Source of the DNA: VAZQ01 sp963725065
Lineage (GTDB): Bacteria > Pseudomonadota > Alphaproteobacteria > Rhizobiales > Xanthobacteraceae
Length of the DNA stretch: 64,000 bases
NCBI GenBank assembly: GCA_963725065.1
Contig: CAVRXD010000001.1
Coordinates: 37,054-101,053, forward strand
Reading direction: 5' to 3'
Shown: positions 54,480-62,929 of the stretch, piece by piece
Numbering within the stretch: the first letter of the stretch is position 1
How the letters are laid out: the number at the start of each line of letters is the position of its first letter
Program-made: the position numbers and the translations under genes
The notes under the pieces: generated by a model
Seen by the model: the letters and a program-made list of their open reading frames with translations, nothing else
Databases searched by the model: none
What the model was told of the DNA's origin: nothing

Positions 54480-55100
54480 ATGATCGTCGTGCGCGACCCC
54501 ATTCTGCAGCCCATCGCGATAACCGATCTGCGTCCGACCCAGATGACGGTCGGCATGCGGGAGGTGAACCAAAAGCGTGACCATCTGCGAACGCACGTCG
54601 GCAAGAAGATCGGCAAGTTTCTGGGCGGTCATATGATTCCGGTCGTCATGGGTCCACGAGACCGGTACTACATCATCGATCACCATCACCTCGCTTTGGC
54701 ACTCCATAAGGAAGGCCTCGAGCACGTGCTCGTCAGCGTGGTCGCGAATTTGAGCACGCTGCAGCAGGATGCCTTCTGGATCGTGCTCGATCACCATGCC
54801 TGGGTGCATCCATACGATGGGAAGGGGCGTCGCCGCGAATTCGCAGATATTCCGCGCTCCATCACCGATCTGGGGGATGATCCGTTTCGCAGTCTCGCGG
54901 GCGAGTTGCGCCGGGCCGGCGGCTTCGCCAAGGACGTCACGCCATTCAGCGAATTCCTGTGGGCGGACTTTTTGCGCCGGCGCATGAAGCGCGGTCAAAT
55001 CGAAAAAGACTTCACCGACGCGCTCGAGCGGGCGCTCATATCGGCAAAAAGCCAGGATGCCCGTTACTTGCCGGGATGGTGCGGGCCAAATCCGCCGTAG
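54480..55100 (+). CDS. ParB-like (PF08857-type) protein
   Basis: A 206-residue protein resembling the putative ParB-like nuclease family PF08857. Landmarks are LQPIAITDLRPTQMTVGMRE, IPVVMGPRDRYYIIDHHHLA (with a DxHH motif like ParB nuclease-fold proteins) and VLDHHAWVHPYDGKGRR. It lacks the helix-turn-helix of chromosome-partitioning ParB and there is no parA beside it, so a role in segregation is unlikely. ATG 54480 is chosen for GGAGA upstream; the open frame reaches 63 codons further back across an inverted repeat. Ligand or nuclease activity unknown. Confidence 0.8.
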   Translation: MIVVRDPILQPIAITDLRPTQMTVGMREVNQKRDHLRTHVGKKIGKFLGGHMIPVVMGPRDRYYIIDHHHLALALHKEGLEHVLVSVVANLSTLQQDAFWIVLDHHAWVHPYDGKGRRREFADIPRSITDLGDDPFRSLAGELRRAGGFAKDVTPFSEFLWADFLRRRMKRGQIEKDFTDALERALISAKSQDARYLPGWCGPNPP

Positions 55101-55197
55101 TCGGCAACATCGACCGGCTTTCGTTCGGGCACGGCGGCTCCTTTGTTGGCGCGCGACGAGTACGATTTCGTTCCCACTGGATAGGCTAAAGCTGAGT

Positions 55198-56154
55198 TCA
55201 AACCACATGATCGGGCGCGAGGTGGCAGGCTGAATCCTCGCTGATCTCGATCTGCAATGTTGTGTGATCGATTCCAAAGCGATGCCGCAACTCGCTCGCT
55301 GCCCGCAGGAGGAATTCATCACCGGGATGGCCGGCGGGAAACACAAGGTGGGCGGTCAAGGCGCTCTCGGTCGTGCTCATCGCCCAGATATGAAGGTCAT
55401 GGACGGACGAAACGTCCGAGAAGGTCTCAAGGTATCGTCGAACCGCTTGGGGATCGATCTTGCTCGGCACCGCATTGACCGACATCGCAAGGGAGTCTCG
55501 CAAGAGACCCCACGTGCCCCATACGATCACGCCGACGATGACAAGGCTGGTCAGTGGATCGAGCCAAACCCAACCGGTGTAGAGAATGGCCAAGCCCGCC
55601 ACGACTACGCCCGCCGACACGGCAGCATCCGCGATCATATGCATGAAGGCGCCGCGAATGTTCAGGTCGCCCTTGCGGCCAGAGGCGAATAGCCAAGCGG
55701 TCGCCCCATTGATGACGATGCCGACGGTGGCAACGATCATTACCGTGCCGCTGGCTACCGGTTCGGGATGAAGCAGTCGCAGGATCGCTTCCCAGGCGAT
55801 GGCACCCACCGCGACAAGCAGGAACACGGCGTTGAACAGCGCGGCGAGGATCGACGAACTGCGCAGGCCGTAGGTATAACGCGACGACGGAGGCCGCCTG
55901 ACCAGGACGCTGGCGATCCAGGCAATGACCAGCCCCAGCACATCGGAGAGGTTGTGACCCGCGTCCGCCAGCAACGATACGGAGTTCGCAAGCACGCCGA
56001 ACACGAACTCCACCGCAACGAATGCGACGTTTAGGCCGATGCCTATGGCAAAGGCGCTGCCGAAGCTTGCCGGGGCGTGAACGTGACCGGCCCCATGGTG
56101 ATGTTCATGGTCGCGGTCACTGAGTTGAGCTTGCGCGGCAGGGTCGTGAACCAC
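55198..56154 (-). CDS. Cation diffusion facilitator efflux protein (CzcD-like)
   Basis: A 318-residue CDF transporter that exports divalent metal ions by proton exchange. The N-terminus is His-rich (DRDHEHHHGAGHVHAP). Six transmembrane segments follow, with metal-site residues in LLADAGHNLSDVLG (HxxxD, segment 2) and MHMIADAAVSAGVV (segment 5), and a cytoplasmic C-terminal domain from about residue 230. The GTG at 56154 is preferred because AAAGGG lies 6 bases upstream and the longer frame is not homologous. A remnant of czcA lies directly upstream, which suggests a former czc-type locus. Zinc, cobalt or cadmium are likely substrates. Confidence 0.9.
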   Translation of the reverse strand: MVHDPAAQAQLSDRDHEHHHGAGHVHAPASFGSAFAIGIGLNVAFVAVEFVFGVLANSVSLLADAGHNLSDVLGLVIAWIASVLVRRPPSSRYTYGLRSSSILAALFNAVFLLVAVGAIAWEAILRLLHPEPVASGTVMIVATVGIVINGATAWLFASGRKGDLNIRGAFMHMIADAAVSAGVVVAGLAILYTGWVWLDPLTSLVIVGVIVWGTWGLLRDSLAMSVNAVPSKIDPQAVRRYLETFSDVSSVHDLHIWAMSTTESALTAHLVFPAGHPGDEFLLRAASELRHRFGIDHTTLQIEISEDSACHLAPDHVV

Positions 56155-56212
56155 GGGCAGCCCTTTCACCGGGTGTAGGACACCGAAGCAGCGTCCTTTG
56201 ACTGCGGCTGCG

Positions 56213-56352
56213 CGTGAGCAGCGTGGCGTTGATAAGCCCTCCGATGGCCAAGGTCGCAATCGGTTTCTGCATAGCGGGCTCAGTTCCTGTGCACAGGCGA
56301 TTGGCGCAAAGCCGAGTGGCGCCACCAGCGCGGTCACGTTCACGGGACGCGT
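56213..56352 (-). pseudogene. czcA-type RND efflux pump remnant (C-terminal fragment)
   Basis: On the reverse strand one frame reads TRPVNVTALVAPLGFAPIA, which is the conserved segment near the end of CzcA/CusA pumps (usually RPVLMTALVAALGFVPMA). After a shift at about 56273 a second frame continues AMQKPIATLAIGGLINATLL, the following conserved helix (usually QRPLATVVIGG). Only about 45 codons remain, out of more than 1000. The piece abuts the CDF gene, as czcA abuts czcD in known czc operons. It seems a decayed relic. Confidence 0.6.
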
Positions 56353-56360
56353 GCCAGGTT

Positions 56361-56389
56361 GAAAAAGAAAAGCCCCGCCGAGGCGGGGG
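56361..56389 (-). terminator. Rho-independent terminator downstream of tRNA-Ser
   Basis: On the reverse strand a GC-rich stem (CCCCGC / GCGGGG with loop CTCG) is followed by CTTTTCTTTTTC. The tRNA-Ser gene lies upstream on the same strand, 160 bases away, so this is likely its terminator. Confidence 0.7.
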
Positions 56390-56549
56390 TAAGTTCGTCC
56401 CAGTTCGGCGTAATTTTCAAGACAGCCGGGGATCGGGGGGGACCGGGTAGCCGTCCAGCTTCGCCTTGCCTGTTGGACGCGATCCAGGTGTCCGGGGTTC
56501 AAAGCAAAGGAAAATAGTACAATTATACCTCTGAGCGACGTTTGGCCTC

Positions 56550-56641
56550 TGGCGGAAGGGGTGGGATTCGAACCCACGAGGGAGCGTAAACCCCCTGGCG
56601 GTTTTCAAGACCGCTGCCTTAAACCACTCGGCCACCCTTCC
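56550..56641 (-). tRNA. tRNA-Ser (anticodon TGA)
   Basis: The reverse strand reads GGAAGGGTGGCCGAGTGG at the 5' end, pairs with CCCTTCC before a discriminator G and an encoded CCA, has the anticodon loop CTTGAAA (anticodon TGA, for UCN codons), a long variable arm typical of serine tRNAs (about 14 bases), and the T-loop GGTTCGAATCC. Length about 92 with CCA. Confidence 0.96.
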
Positions 56642-56794
56642 AACGCAGTAACAAAATGCAGGTTGAGGTCCGCCGGAGCAGTTTTTGCTCCCGCTTTGCA
56701 TTTTGTCGCTGCTGTAGCGCGTCGGAGATGAGCGCGTCCACCCTGCGGCGATGATCGCTTGCTCCCGCTCTCGTGCTCGGGTAGCCCCTCGCAT

Positions 56795-58171
56795 ATGGAG
56801 AAGCGAAATTCAGATAGTGGGCGCGCGCCGAAGGTAAGCTTCGTCTCGCTTGGCTGCCCGAAAGCACTGGTCGACAGCGAGCGCATCATCACCCGCCTGC
56901 GCGCGGAAGGGTACGAGCTCACCCGCGGGCACGAGGGTGCCGATGTGGCGGTCGTCAACACCTGCGGCTTTCTCGATAGCGCCCAGGCAGAGTCGCTGGC
57001 CGCTATCGGCAAGGCGGTTCACGCGAACGGCAAGGTCATCGTTACCGGCTGCATGGGCGCGGAGCCCGAGAAGATCATTGCGCACTACCCGGGCGTGCTC
57101 TCGGTCACCGGCCCGCAACAATACGAAAGCGTGCTCGAGGCCGTCCATCGCGCGGTGCCCCCGCAGCACGATCCGTTTCTCGATCTGCTGCCGCCGGAGG
57201 GCATCAAGCTCACACCGCGACACTATGCCTATCTGAAGATTTCCGAGGGCTGTAACAATCGCTGCAGCTTCTGCATCATCCCCAAGTTGCGGGGCGACCT
57301 TGTTTCGCGGCCCGCGGCTGACGTGCTGCGCGAAGCCGAGCGCTTGGTGGCCGCGGGAGTGAAGGAACTTCTGGTTATTTCGCAGGACACATCGGCCTAT
57401 GGGGTCGATCTCAAATACGCTGCGAGCGATTGGAAGGGCCGCGAGGTACGGGCAAGATTTTTCGATCTGGCAGGCGCGCTCGGCGAGCTCGGGGCTTGGG
57501 TGCGGCTGCATTACGTCTATCCCTACCCACACGTGGACGAGGTCATTGCTTTAATGGCCGAGGGCAAGGTACTGCCCTATCTCGACATTCCATTTCAGCA
57601 CGCAGCGCCGTCCATGCTCCGGCGCATGAAGCGGCCGGCAGCGCAGGAAAGGACCTTGGAGCGGATCGCGCGTTGGCGCGAAATCTGTCCCGACCTCACC
57701 ATTCGCTCCACATTCATCGTGGGCTTTCCCGGCGAAAGTGACGAGGATTTTCAATTTCTGCTCGACTGGCTCGAAGAGGCGGAACTCGATCGCGTCGGCT
57801 GCTTCCGCTACGAGCCCGTCAAAGGCGCCGTTGCGAACGATCTCGCGGCGCCGGTCACCGACGCGGTGAAGCAGGAGCGCTGGGATTGCTTCATGCGCCA
57901 CCAGCAATCGATTTCCGCACGACGCCTCAGGCGTAAGGTGGGCACCCGCCAGCAAGTGATCATCGACGAAGTCTACACGCGGGACAGCAGGCTGCCGGAC
58001 CGGGGTCCGGGCGCCGCAATGGCAAAGGGCCGCAGCCGCGGCGACGCACCGGAGATCGACGGCGCGGTCTATGTGACGAGCCGTCGTCCGCTGCGCCTGG
58101 GCGAGATCGCGACGGTGCGGATCGAGCGCGCGGACGAATACGACCTGCATGGGACGGCGGTGGGGTACTAG
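56795..58171 (+). CDS. rimO: Ribosomal protein S12 methylthiotransferase RimO
   Basis: A 458-residue radical-SAM enzyme that methylthiolates Asp88 of ribosomal protein S12. The N-terminal domain contains VSLGCPKALVDSERI and further cluster cysteines in VNTCGFLDSAQAES and TGCMGAEPEK. The SAM cluster is in EGCNNRCSFCIIPKLRG (CxxxCxxC, about residue 160). A C-terminal TRAM domain ends the protein (from about residue 385). The ATG at 56795 is preferred. The related enzyme MiaB is less likely because of the LGCPKA(N/L)VDSE start, which marks RimO. Confidence 0.94.
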   Translation: MEKRNSDSGRAPKVSFVSLGCPKALVDSERIITRLRAEGYELTRGHEGADVAVVNTCGFLDSAQAESLAAIGKAVHANGKVIVTGCMGAEPEKIIAHYPGVLSVTGPQQYESVLEAVHRAVPPQHDPFLDLLPPEGIKLTPRHYAYLKISEGCNNRCSFCIIPKLRGDLVSRPAADVLREAERLVAAGVKELLVISQDTSAYGVDLKYAASDWKGREVRARFFDLAGALGELGAWVRLHYVYPYPHVDEVIALMAEGKVLPYLDIPFQHAAPSMLRRMKRPAAQERTLERIARWREICPDLTIRSTFIVGFPGESDEDFQFLLDWLEEAELDRVGCFRYEPVKGAVANDLAAPVTDAVKQERWDCFMRHQQSISARRLRRKVGTRQQVIIDEVYTRDSRLPDRGPGAAMAKGRSRGDAPEIDGAVYVTSRRPLRLGEIATVRIERADEYDLHGTAVGY

Positions 58172-58193
58172 CTGCCGCCCGCCCCCAGACGGA

Positions 58194-59486
58194 TCAGAGA
58201 GCGCCCAAAACCTTGGTAACCGCGTTGGTCAATCGCTCCAATTCCTCCTCGCCGATCGTGAAGGCGGGAGTGAGATAGACGACCGATCCGAACGGGCGCA
58301 CGAAAACCCCCTCCTCCACGAACCGCGCGCGCAAGCCGTCGAGATCGTCGATGCGCTCGAGCTCGACCACTCCGATCGCGCCTTTCACGCGCACCCCTTT
58401 GACCGCGGGCAGGTCTCTGCAGGACGCCAGGCCGCGCTCTAGCGCGCTTGCAATGGCGGCGACCTGTTGCAGGCGCGGCTCGGACTCAAACAGATCAAGC
58501 GAGGCGTTGGCGGCGGCGCAGGCGAGCGGATTCGCCATAAAGGTCGGCCCATGCATCAGGGCATGCATGGGATCGTCAGACCAGAATTCGTCGAAGACCC
58601 GCGCGCACGCCACCGTGGCGGCGAGCGGCAGCGTGCCGCCTGTCAATGCTTTTGACAGCGTCACAATGTCCGGCACGATATCTGCGGCTTCGCACGCGAA
58701 CAGGGTTCCGGTGCGGCCGAAGCCGGTGAAGATTTCATCAAAAATCAGCAGAAGCTCGTAACGGTCCGCAGCCTCGCGCAACCGACGCAGCACGAGGGCG
58801 TCGTGAAAACGCATGCCGCCGGCACCCTGCACCAGCGGCTCGACGATGATCCCGGCGAGCTCGTCCGCGTGACGCTCGAGGAAGCGGGCAAGACCCGCAG
58901 TGCTGTCCTCGTCCTGCGGCAGATCGATGACGTGATGCTCGGTGAGGAGGCCGCGGAACATCCCGTGCATGCCCATTTCCGGGTCGCCGACGGCCATCGC
59001 TCCTGTGGTATCGCCGTGATAGGCCCCGGTGAAGGCCAGAAACTTCTTTCGCGTGCGCACGCCCTGGTTCAGCCAAAACTGCACCGCCATCTTCATTGCG
59101 ACCTCGACGGCGACCGAGCCCGAATCCGAGAAGAAGACGCGAGCAAGGCCGCCTGGCATGCGCGCCGCGAGCCGCCGAGCCAGCGTCAGCCCCTGCTCGT
59201 GAGCGAGCCCGCCGAACATGACGTGCGGCATCAGCGCGAGCTGGCGCTCGGTCGCCTCCCGAATGTGGGGATGGTTATAGCCGTGGCAGGCCGTCCACCA
59301 CGACGCGATCCCATCGATCAGTTCGCGTCCATCGGACAGCACGATGCGGGAGCCTTGCGTGCGGACCACCGGGAGCGGCGGGCGCGCCGTCTTCATCTGC
59401 GCGTAAGGCAGCCAGACATGGGCGAGCCCCGCCTGGTACCACGCGGGCCCCTCGCCTGCTCGGCTGCTTGATGTCTTGCGATGCAT
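58194..59486 (-). CDS. bioA: Adenosylmethionine-8-amino-7-oxononanoate aminotransferase
   Basis: A 430-residue class III PLP-dependent aminotransferase that makes 7,8-diaminopelargonate for biotin, using SAM as amino donor. WLPYAQMKTARPPLPVV, DGIASWWTACHGYNHPHI and the PLP lysine in DIVTLSKALTGGTLPLAAT (about residue 270) are typical. It is divergent from bioF with about 70 bases between the starts and ends close to rimO. Together with bioF and bioD it covers three steps of biotin synthesis. Confidence 0.95.
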   Translation of the reverse strand: MHRKTSSSRAGEGPAWYQAGLAHVWLPYAQMKTARPPLPVVRTQGSRIVLSDGRELIDGIASWWTACHGYNHPHIREATERQLALMPHVMFGGLAHEQGLTLARRLAARMPGGLARVFFSDSGSVAVEVAMKMAVQFWLNQGVRTRKKFLAFTGAYHGDTTGAMAVGDPEMGMHGMFRGLLTEHHVIDLPQDEDSTAGLARFLERHADELAGIIVEPLVQGAGGMRFHDALVLRRLREAADRYELLLIFDEIFTGFGRTGTLFACEAADIVPDIVTLSKALTGGTLPLAATVACARVFDEFWSDDPMHALMHGPTFMANPLACAAANASLDLFESEPRLQQVAAIASALERGLASCRDLPAVKGVRVKGAIGVVELERIDDLDGLRARFVEEGVFVRPFGSVVYLTPAFTIGEEELERLTNAVTKVLGAL

Positions 59487-59554
59487 TCAGCGCTTCCATT
59501 CGAGGTTCATTGCCGCCATTCTGCCCTCGCAGAACCGACAAGGCCGATGCGAGG

Positions 59555-60736
59555 ATGCGTTCTCTCGATGAATTCGCGACCGCCAAGCTCGGCGAACTCG
59601 AAGGCAGCAGTCTACGCCGCGCGCTGGTCGACACCACCCGCGTGACGGGAATTTGGCTGCTGCGTGACGGTCGCCGACTGCTGTCGTTCTCGTGCAACGA
59701 CTACCTCAACCTGACCCATCATCCCGCGGTCCAGAACGCCGCCATCGAGGCGTTGCGTGTCTACGGCGTCGGTGCGGGCGCCTCCCGCCTCGTAACCGGC
59801 AATCATCCCTTATTGGGTGAGCTTGAGTTGCGGCTCGCGCGGCTGAAAGGCGCGCAAGCATCTTGCGTCTTCGGGTCCGGCTACCTCGCCAATCTCGGCA
59901 TCATTCCTGCGCTTGTCGGCCGGGGTGATCTCATCCTCATCGACGACCTGTCCCATGCCTGCCTCTGGGCTGGGGCGCGGCTCTCGCGCGCCGCCGTCGT
60001 CCCGTTCCGCCACGCGGATGTGGGGCATGTCGGGGCGCTGCTGGCGGAGTTGCGCGGGCGTCATCAGCGTGCCTTGATCGCGACCGACGGCGTTTTCTCC
60101 ATGGACGGGGATATCGCTCCCCTGCATGGGCTCGCGGCGCTGGCACACCGCCACGACACGTGGCTCATGTCCGACGACGCCCATGGCCTCGGCGTGGTCG
60201 GCGGTGGTCGGGGCTCGAACTTTGTACAAGCCGTCCCGGCCGATGTGCCATTGCAAATGGGGACCCTGTCCAAGGCGCTCGGCTCCTATGGCGGCTATGT
60301 CTGCGCCTCCGCCGCGGTCGTGGATCTCATTCGCAACCGTGCCCGTACCGCGGTCTATTCGACCGCACTTCCGCCGGCGATGGCCGCGGCCGCGCTCGCT
60401 GCGCTTGACGTGATCGAAGGCGAGCCCGGCTATGCCGCGCTGCCCCTGACAAAGGCGAGGGCGTTTGCCCGCAGGGCCGGGCTGCCCGAGCCGGCCAGCC
60501 CGATCGTTCCCGTCGTGCTCGGCGAAGCCGGGACAGCGCTGGACGCATCGAGGATGCTGGCAGACGAGGGTTTCCTGGTTGTCGCCATAAGGCCCCCGAC
60601 CGTGCCGGCCGGGACCGCTCGTCTGCGTCTGACCTTCACCGCGCAACATCCCGATGATGAAATCGAGCGACTTGCCGAACTCGTCCGCTCGCGTGTTCTT
60701 ACGGCCGCGACGACCTGTGCAACCCCAGTGCAATGA
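59555..60736 (+). CDS. bioF: 8-amino-7-oxononanoate synthase
   Basis: A 393-residue alpha-oxoamine synthase that condenses pimeloyl-thioester with alanine. LLSFSCNDYLNLTHHPAVQ, GAGASRLVTGNHPLLGELE, MSDDAHGLGVVGGGRGSN and the PLP lysine in MGTLSKALGSYGG are conserved. The ATG at 59555 (MRSLDEFATAKL) is chosen because the open frame begins inside the divergent bioA. The stop overlaps bioD by four bases (ATGA). Confidence 0.94.
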   Translation: MRSLDEFATAKLGELEGSSLRRALVDTTRVTGIWLLRDGRRLLSFSCNDYLNLTHHPAVQNAAIEALRVYGVGAGASRLVTGNHPLLGELELRLARLKGAQASCVFGSGYLANLGIIPALVGRGDLILIDDLSHACLWAGARLSRAAVVPFRHADVGHVGALLAELRGRHQRALIATDGVFSMDGDIAPLHGLAALAHRHDTWLMSDDAHGLGVVGGGRGSNFVQAVPADVPLQMGTLSKALGSYGGYVCASAAVVDLIRNRARTAVYSTALPPAMAAAALAALDVIEGEPGYAALPLTKARAFARRAGLPEPASPIVPVVLGEAGTALDASRMLADEGFLVVAIRPPTVPAGTARLRLTFTAQHPDDEIERLAELVRSRVLTAATTCATPVQ

Positions 60737-61410
60737 CAGCGTTCTTCATCACCGCGACCGGGACCGACATAGGCAAGACCTTCGTCGCCACGGGGTTGAT
60801 CCGGCACATGCAGGCAACCGGCCGCGCGGTCGCGGCGATCAAGCCGGTCGTCAGCGGATTTGACCCCGGCGCCTGGCACGGCAGTGATCCGGCCGCCCTG
60901 CTTCTGGCGTTGGGGCGCCCGGCCGAACTGGCGGAGGTCGAGCATATTTCGCCGTGGCGGTTCAAGGCTCCGCTTTCCCCGCATATGGCGGCCAGACACG
61001 AGGGGCGTGCGATCGCATTCCAGGAGGTGGTCGAATTTTGCCGTCGTTCAATGACGAAGCCTCCTGGCGCGCTCTTGATCGAGGGTGTCGGGGGCATCAT
61101 GGTGCCGCTTGACGACCGCCGCACGGTGTTGGACTGGATGTCGGTGCTGCGCATCCCGATTATCCTGGTGGCGGGGACCTATGTCGGCACCATGAGCCAC
61201 ACCCTGACGTCGCTCGAAGTGCTGGCCCGGCGCAACCTCGATGTCGCCGCGGTGGTCGTGAGCGAAAGCGCAGGCAGCGCGGCCTCACTTAAGGAGACGG
61301 TCGCGACCGTGCAGCGATTTGCGAATTCGATCGACGTCGTAGGAATTCCGCGCCTTGCGCCGGACGCCGGCGATCATCCGGCCTTCGCGCATCTCGCCGC
61401 GCTGATGTGA
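60733..61410 (+). CDS. bioD: Dethiobiotin synthetase
   Basis: A 225-residue ATP-dependent carboxylase that closes the ureido ring of dethiobiotin. The P-loop FITATGTDIGKTFVATGLI and the VVSGFD substrate loop, plus LLIEGVGGIMVPLDDRRTV, match the family. It overlaps bioF by four bases. Biotin synthase (bioB) and pimelate-supply genes are not in the window, so the set is incomplete here. Confidence 0.95.
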   Translation: MTAFFITATGTDIGKTFVATGLIRHMQATGRAVAAIKPVVSGFDPGAWHGSDPAALLLALGRPAELAEVEHISPWRFKAPLSPHMAARHEGRAIAFQEVVEFCRRSMTKPPGALLIEGVGGIMVPLDDRRTVLDWMSVLRIPIILVAGTYVGTMSHTLTSLEVLARRNLDVAAVVVSESAGSAASLKETVATVQRFANSIDVVGIPRLAPDAGDHPAFAHLAALM

Positions 61411-61510
61411 TCGTGCCCCTTCGCGCTTAATGCTGAGTCCGCGGCCTCCAGGCGAAGCGTAGTTGGCGGGGGCAAATCCGCGCTGCAATCATTCCTAGCA
61501 CGCGACATGC

Positions 61511-61846
61511 CTATTTCAGTGTCGCGATCCAGCGCTCCAGCAGGCCCCTCTCCTCTTCGGTCATGCCGGTATCGTTGCCGATCGGCATGTTGCGATCCCA
61601 CACGACCTGTTCCAGTATTTTGGGCGCCCAAGCCTTCAACTCCTCGATCGATTCCAGCACAACCCGCTTGGGCGGCGCGTCGAAGCTTGGGTGCGATGGT
61701 GCCTGCGCGTGACACATCACGCAGTGCTTGCGGCTGACCGCAAGCACATCCCCGTCCAGGACGTCTCCGGCATGAACGTCGGACGCCACCAAGGTGGCTG
61801 CGGCGGCGAGCAATGCCGCCGCCGCAGCCCATGCGCGTGAGGTCAT
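61511..61846 (-). CDS. Small exported c-type cytochrome resembling the PuuD C-terminal domain
   Basis: A 111-residue protein with a signal peptide (about residues 1-26, ending VHAG). One haem site, SRKHCVMCHAQAP (CxxCH), is followed by SHPSFDAPPKRVVLESIEEL and DRNMPIGNDTGMTEEERGLL with the likely axial methionine in RNMPIGN. This order closely resembles the cytochrome domain at the C-terminus of membrane urate hydroxylase (PuuD), here as a separate protein. The enzyme part is absent from the window. It is convergent with bioD and followed by a quinone reductase gene. Role: periplasmic electron transfer, partner unknown. Confidence 0.82.
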   Translation of the reverse strand: MTSRAWAAAAALLAAAATLVASDVHAGDVLDGDVLAVSRKHCVMCHAQAPSHPSFDAPPKRVVLESIEELKAWAPKILEQVVWDRNMPIGNDTGMTEEERGLLERWIATLK

Positions 61847-61865
61847 GGAGTTGGCGCGGCTGCGC

Positions 61866-62852
61866 TCAGGGCAGCAGAATGGTCGATCCCGTAGTGCCGC
61901 GGCTTTCGAGATCGCGGTGCGCCTTCTGGGCGTCCTTCAGAGGATATTTCTGGTTTACCGGGATCTTGACGGCGCCGCTCGCGACCACATCGAACAGGTC
62001 ATTCGCCGTCTTTAGCAAGTCCTCGCGCTTGGCGACGTAAGTGTTGAGCGTCGGACGGGTGGCGAACAACGAGCCTTTGGTCTGCAGAATATTGATGTTG
62101 AAGGCGTCGACGGGTCCGGATGCGGAGCCGAAGCTCACGAACATGCCGAGTGGCTTGATGCAGTCCAGCGAGGCCGGGAAGGTCTCTTTGCCTACGCCGT
62201 CATAGACCACTTCGCACAATTTGCCGCCGGTGATCTCTTTCACTTTGGCGACGAAATCCTCATTGCGGTAGAGGATGACGTGGTGCGCCCCGTTCTTCTT
62301 GGCGAGCTCGGCTTTGTCCTTTGACCCTACAGTGCCGATCACATTGGCGCCCAGATAGTTCGCCCATTGGCAGGCAATGAGGCCGACGCCGCCGGCCGCC
62401 GCATGGATGAGCACGTTGTCGCCTTTTTGCACCTTGTATGTCCGCCGCAGCAAATACTGCACCGTCATGCCCTTGAGCATCATGGCTGCCGCCTGCTCGT
62501 AGCTGATCTTCTCCGGGAGCTTCACCGCCCGATCGGCGGGCAGGAGCCGTTCGGCGGCATAGGCCCCGAGCGCCGACGTATAGCCGACGCGGTCACCCAC
62601 CTTAATGTCGGTTACGCCCGGCCCAACCGCGATCACTTCGCCCGCCCCCTCGTTGCCGGAGACGAACGGCATTCCCACTGGCGATGGGTACATGCCCATG
62701 CGGAAATAGGTATCGATGAAATTCACGCCACAGGCATGGTTCCTGATCTTGATCTGCCCGGGACCGGGCGCTGGCACCTCCACGTCCTCATAGGTGAGCA
62801 CTTCCGGACCGCCCGTCTTGTGTACTCGCACCGCTGCGACCATTGTTGTCAC
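61866..62852 (-). CDS. NADPH:quinone oxidoreductase (zinc-independent MDR family)
   Basis: A 328-residue medium-chain reductase. NHACGVNFIDTYFRMGMYP, FVSGNEGAGEVIAVGPGV and the NADPH-binding VLIHAAAGGVGLIACQWANY are typical of the QOR group, and the structural-zinc cysteines of alcohol dehydrogenases are missing. It would reduce quinones by one electron or act as a crotonyl/enone reductase. It lies 19 bases upstream of the cytochrome c gene on the same strand, so the two may be co-transcribed. Confidence 0.9.
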   Translation of the reverse strand: MTTMVAAVRVHKTGGPEVLTYEDVEVPAPGPGQIKIRNHACGVNFIDTYFRMGMYPSPVGMPFVSGNEGAGEVIAVGPGVTDIKVGDRVGYTSALGAYAAERLLPADRAVKLPEKISYEQAAAMMLKGMTVQYLLRRTYKVQKGDNVLIHAAAGGVGLIACQWANYLGANVIGTVGSKDKAELAKKNGAHHVILYRNEDFVAKVKEITGGKLCEVVYDGVGKETFPASLDCIKPLGMFVSFGSASGPVDAFNINILQTKGSLFATRPTLNTYVAKREDLLKTANDLFDVVASGAVKIPVNQKYPLKDAQKAHRDLESRGTTGSTILLP

Positions 62853-62929
62853 TCCTTGTTCTGCCTTGCACGCACCGCGAACCGGCCGGCGGCGGCAATG
62901 TCTCCCAGCGGAGCTTGTGGATCAAGCCG

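Noticed and set aside
54480..55100. ParB-like gene as part of a partition locus or plasmid origin
   Set aside because: No ParA, no parS-like sites and no helix-turn-helix; surrounding genes are chromosomal.
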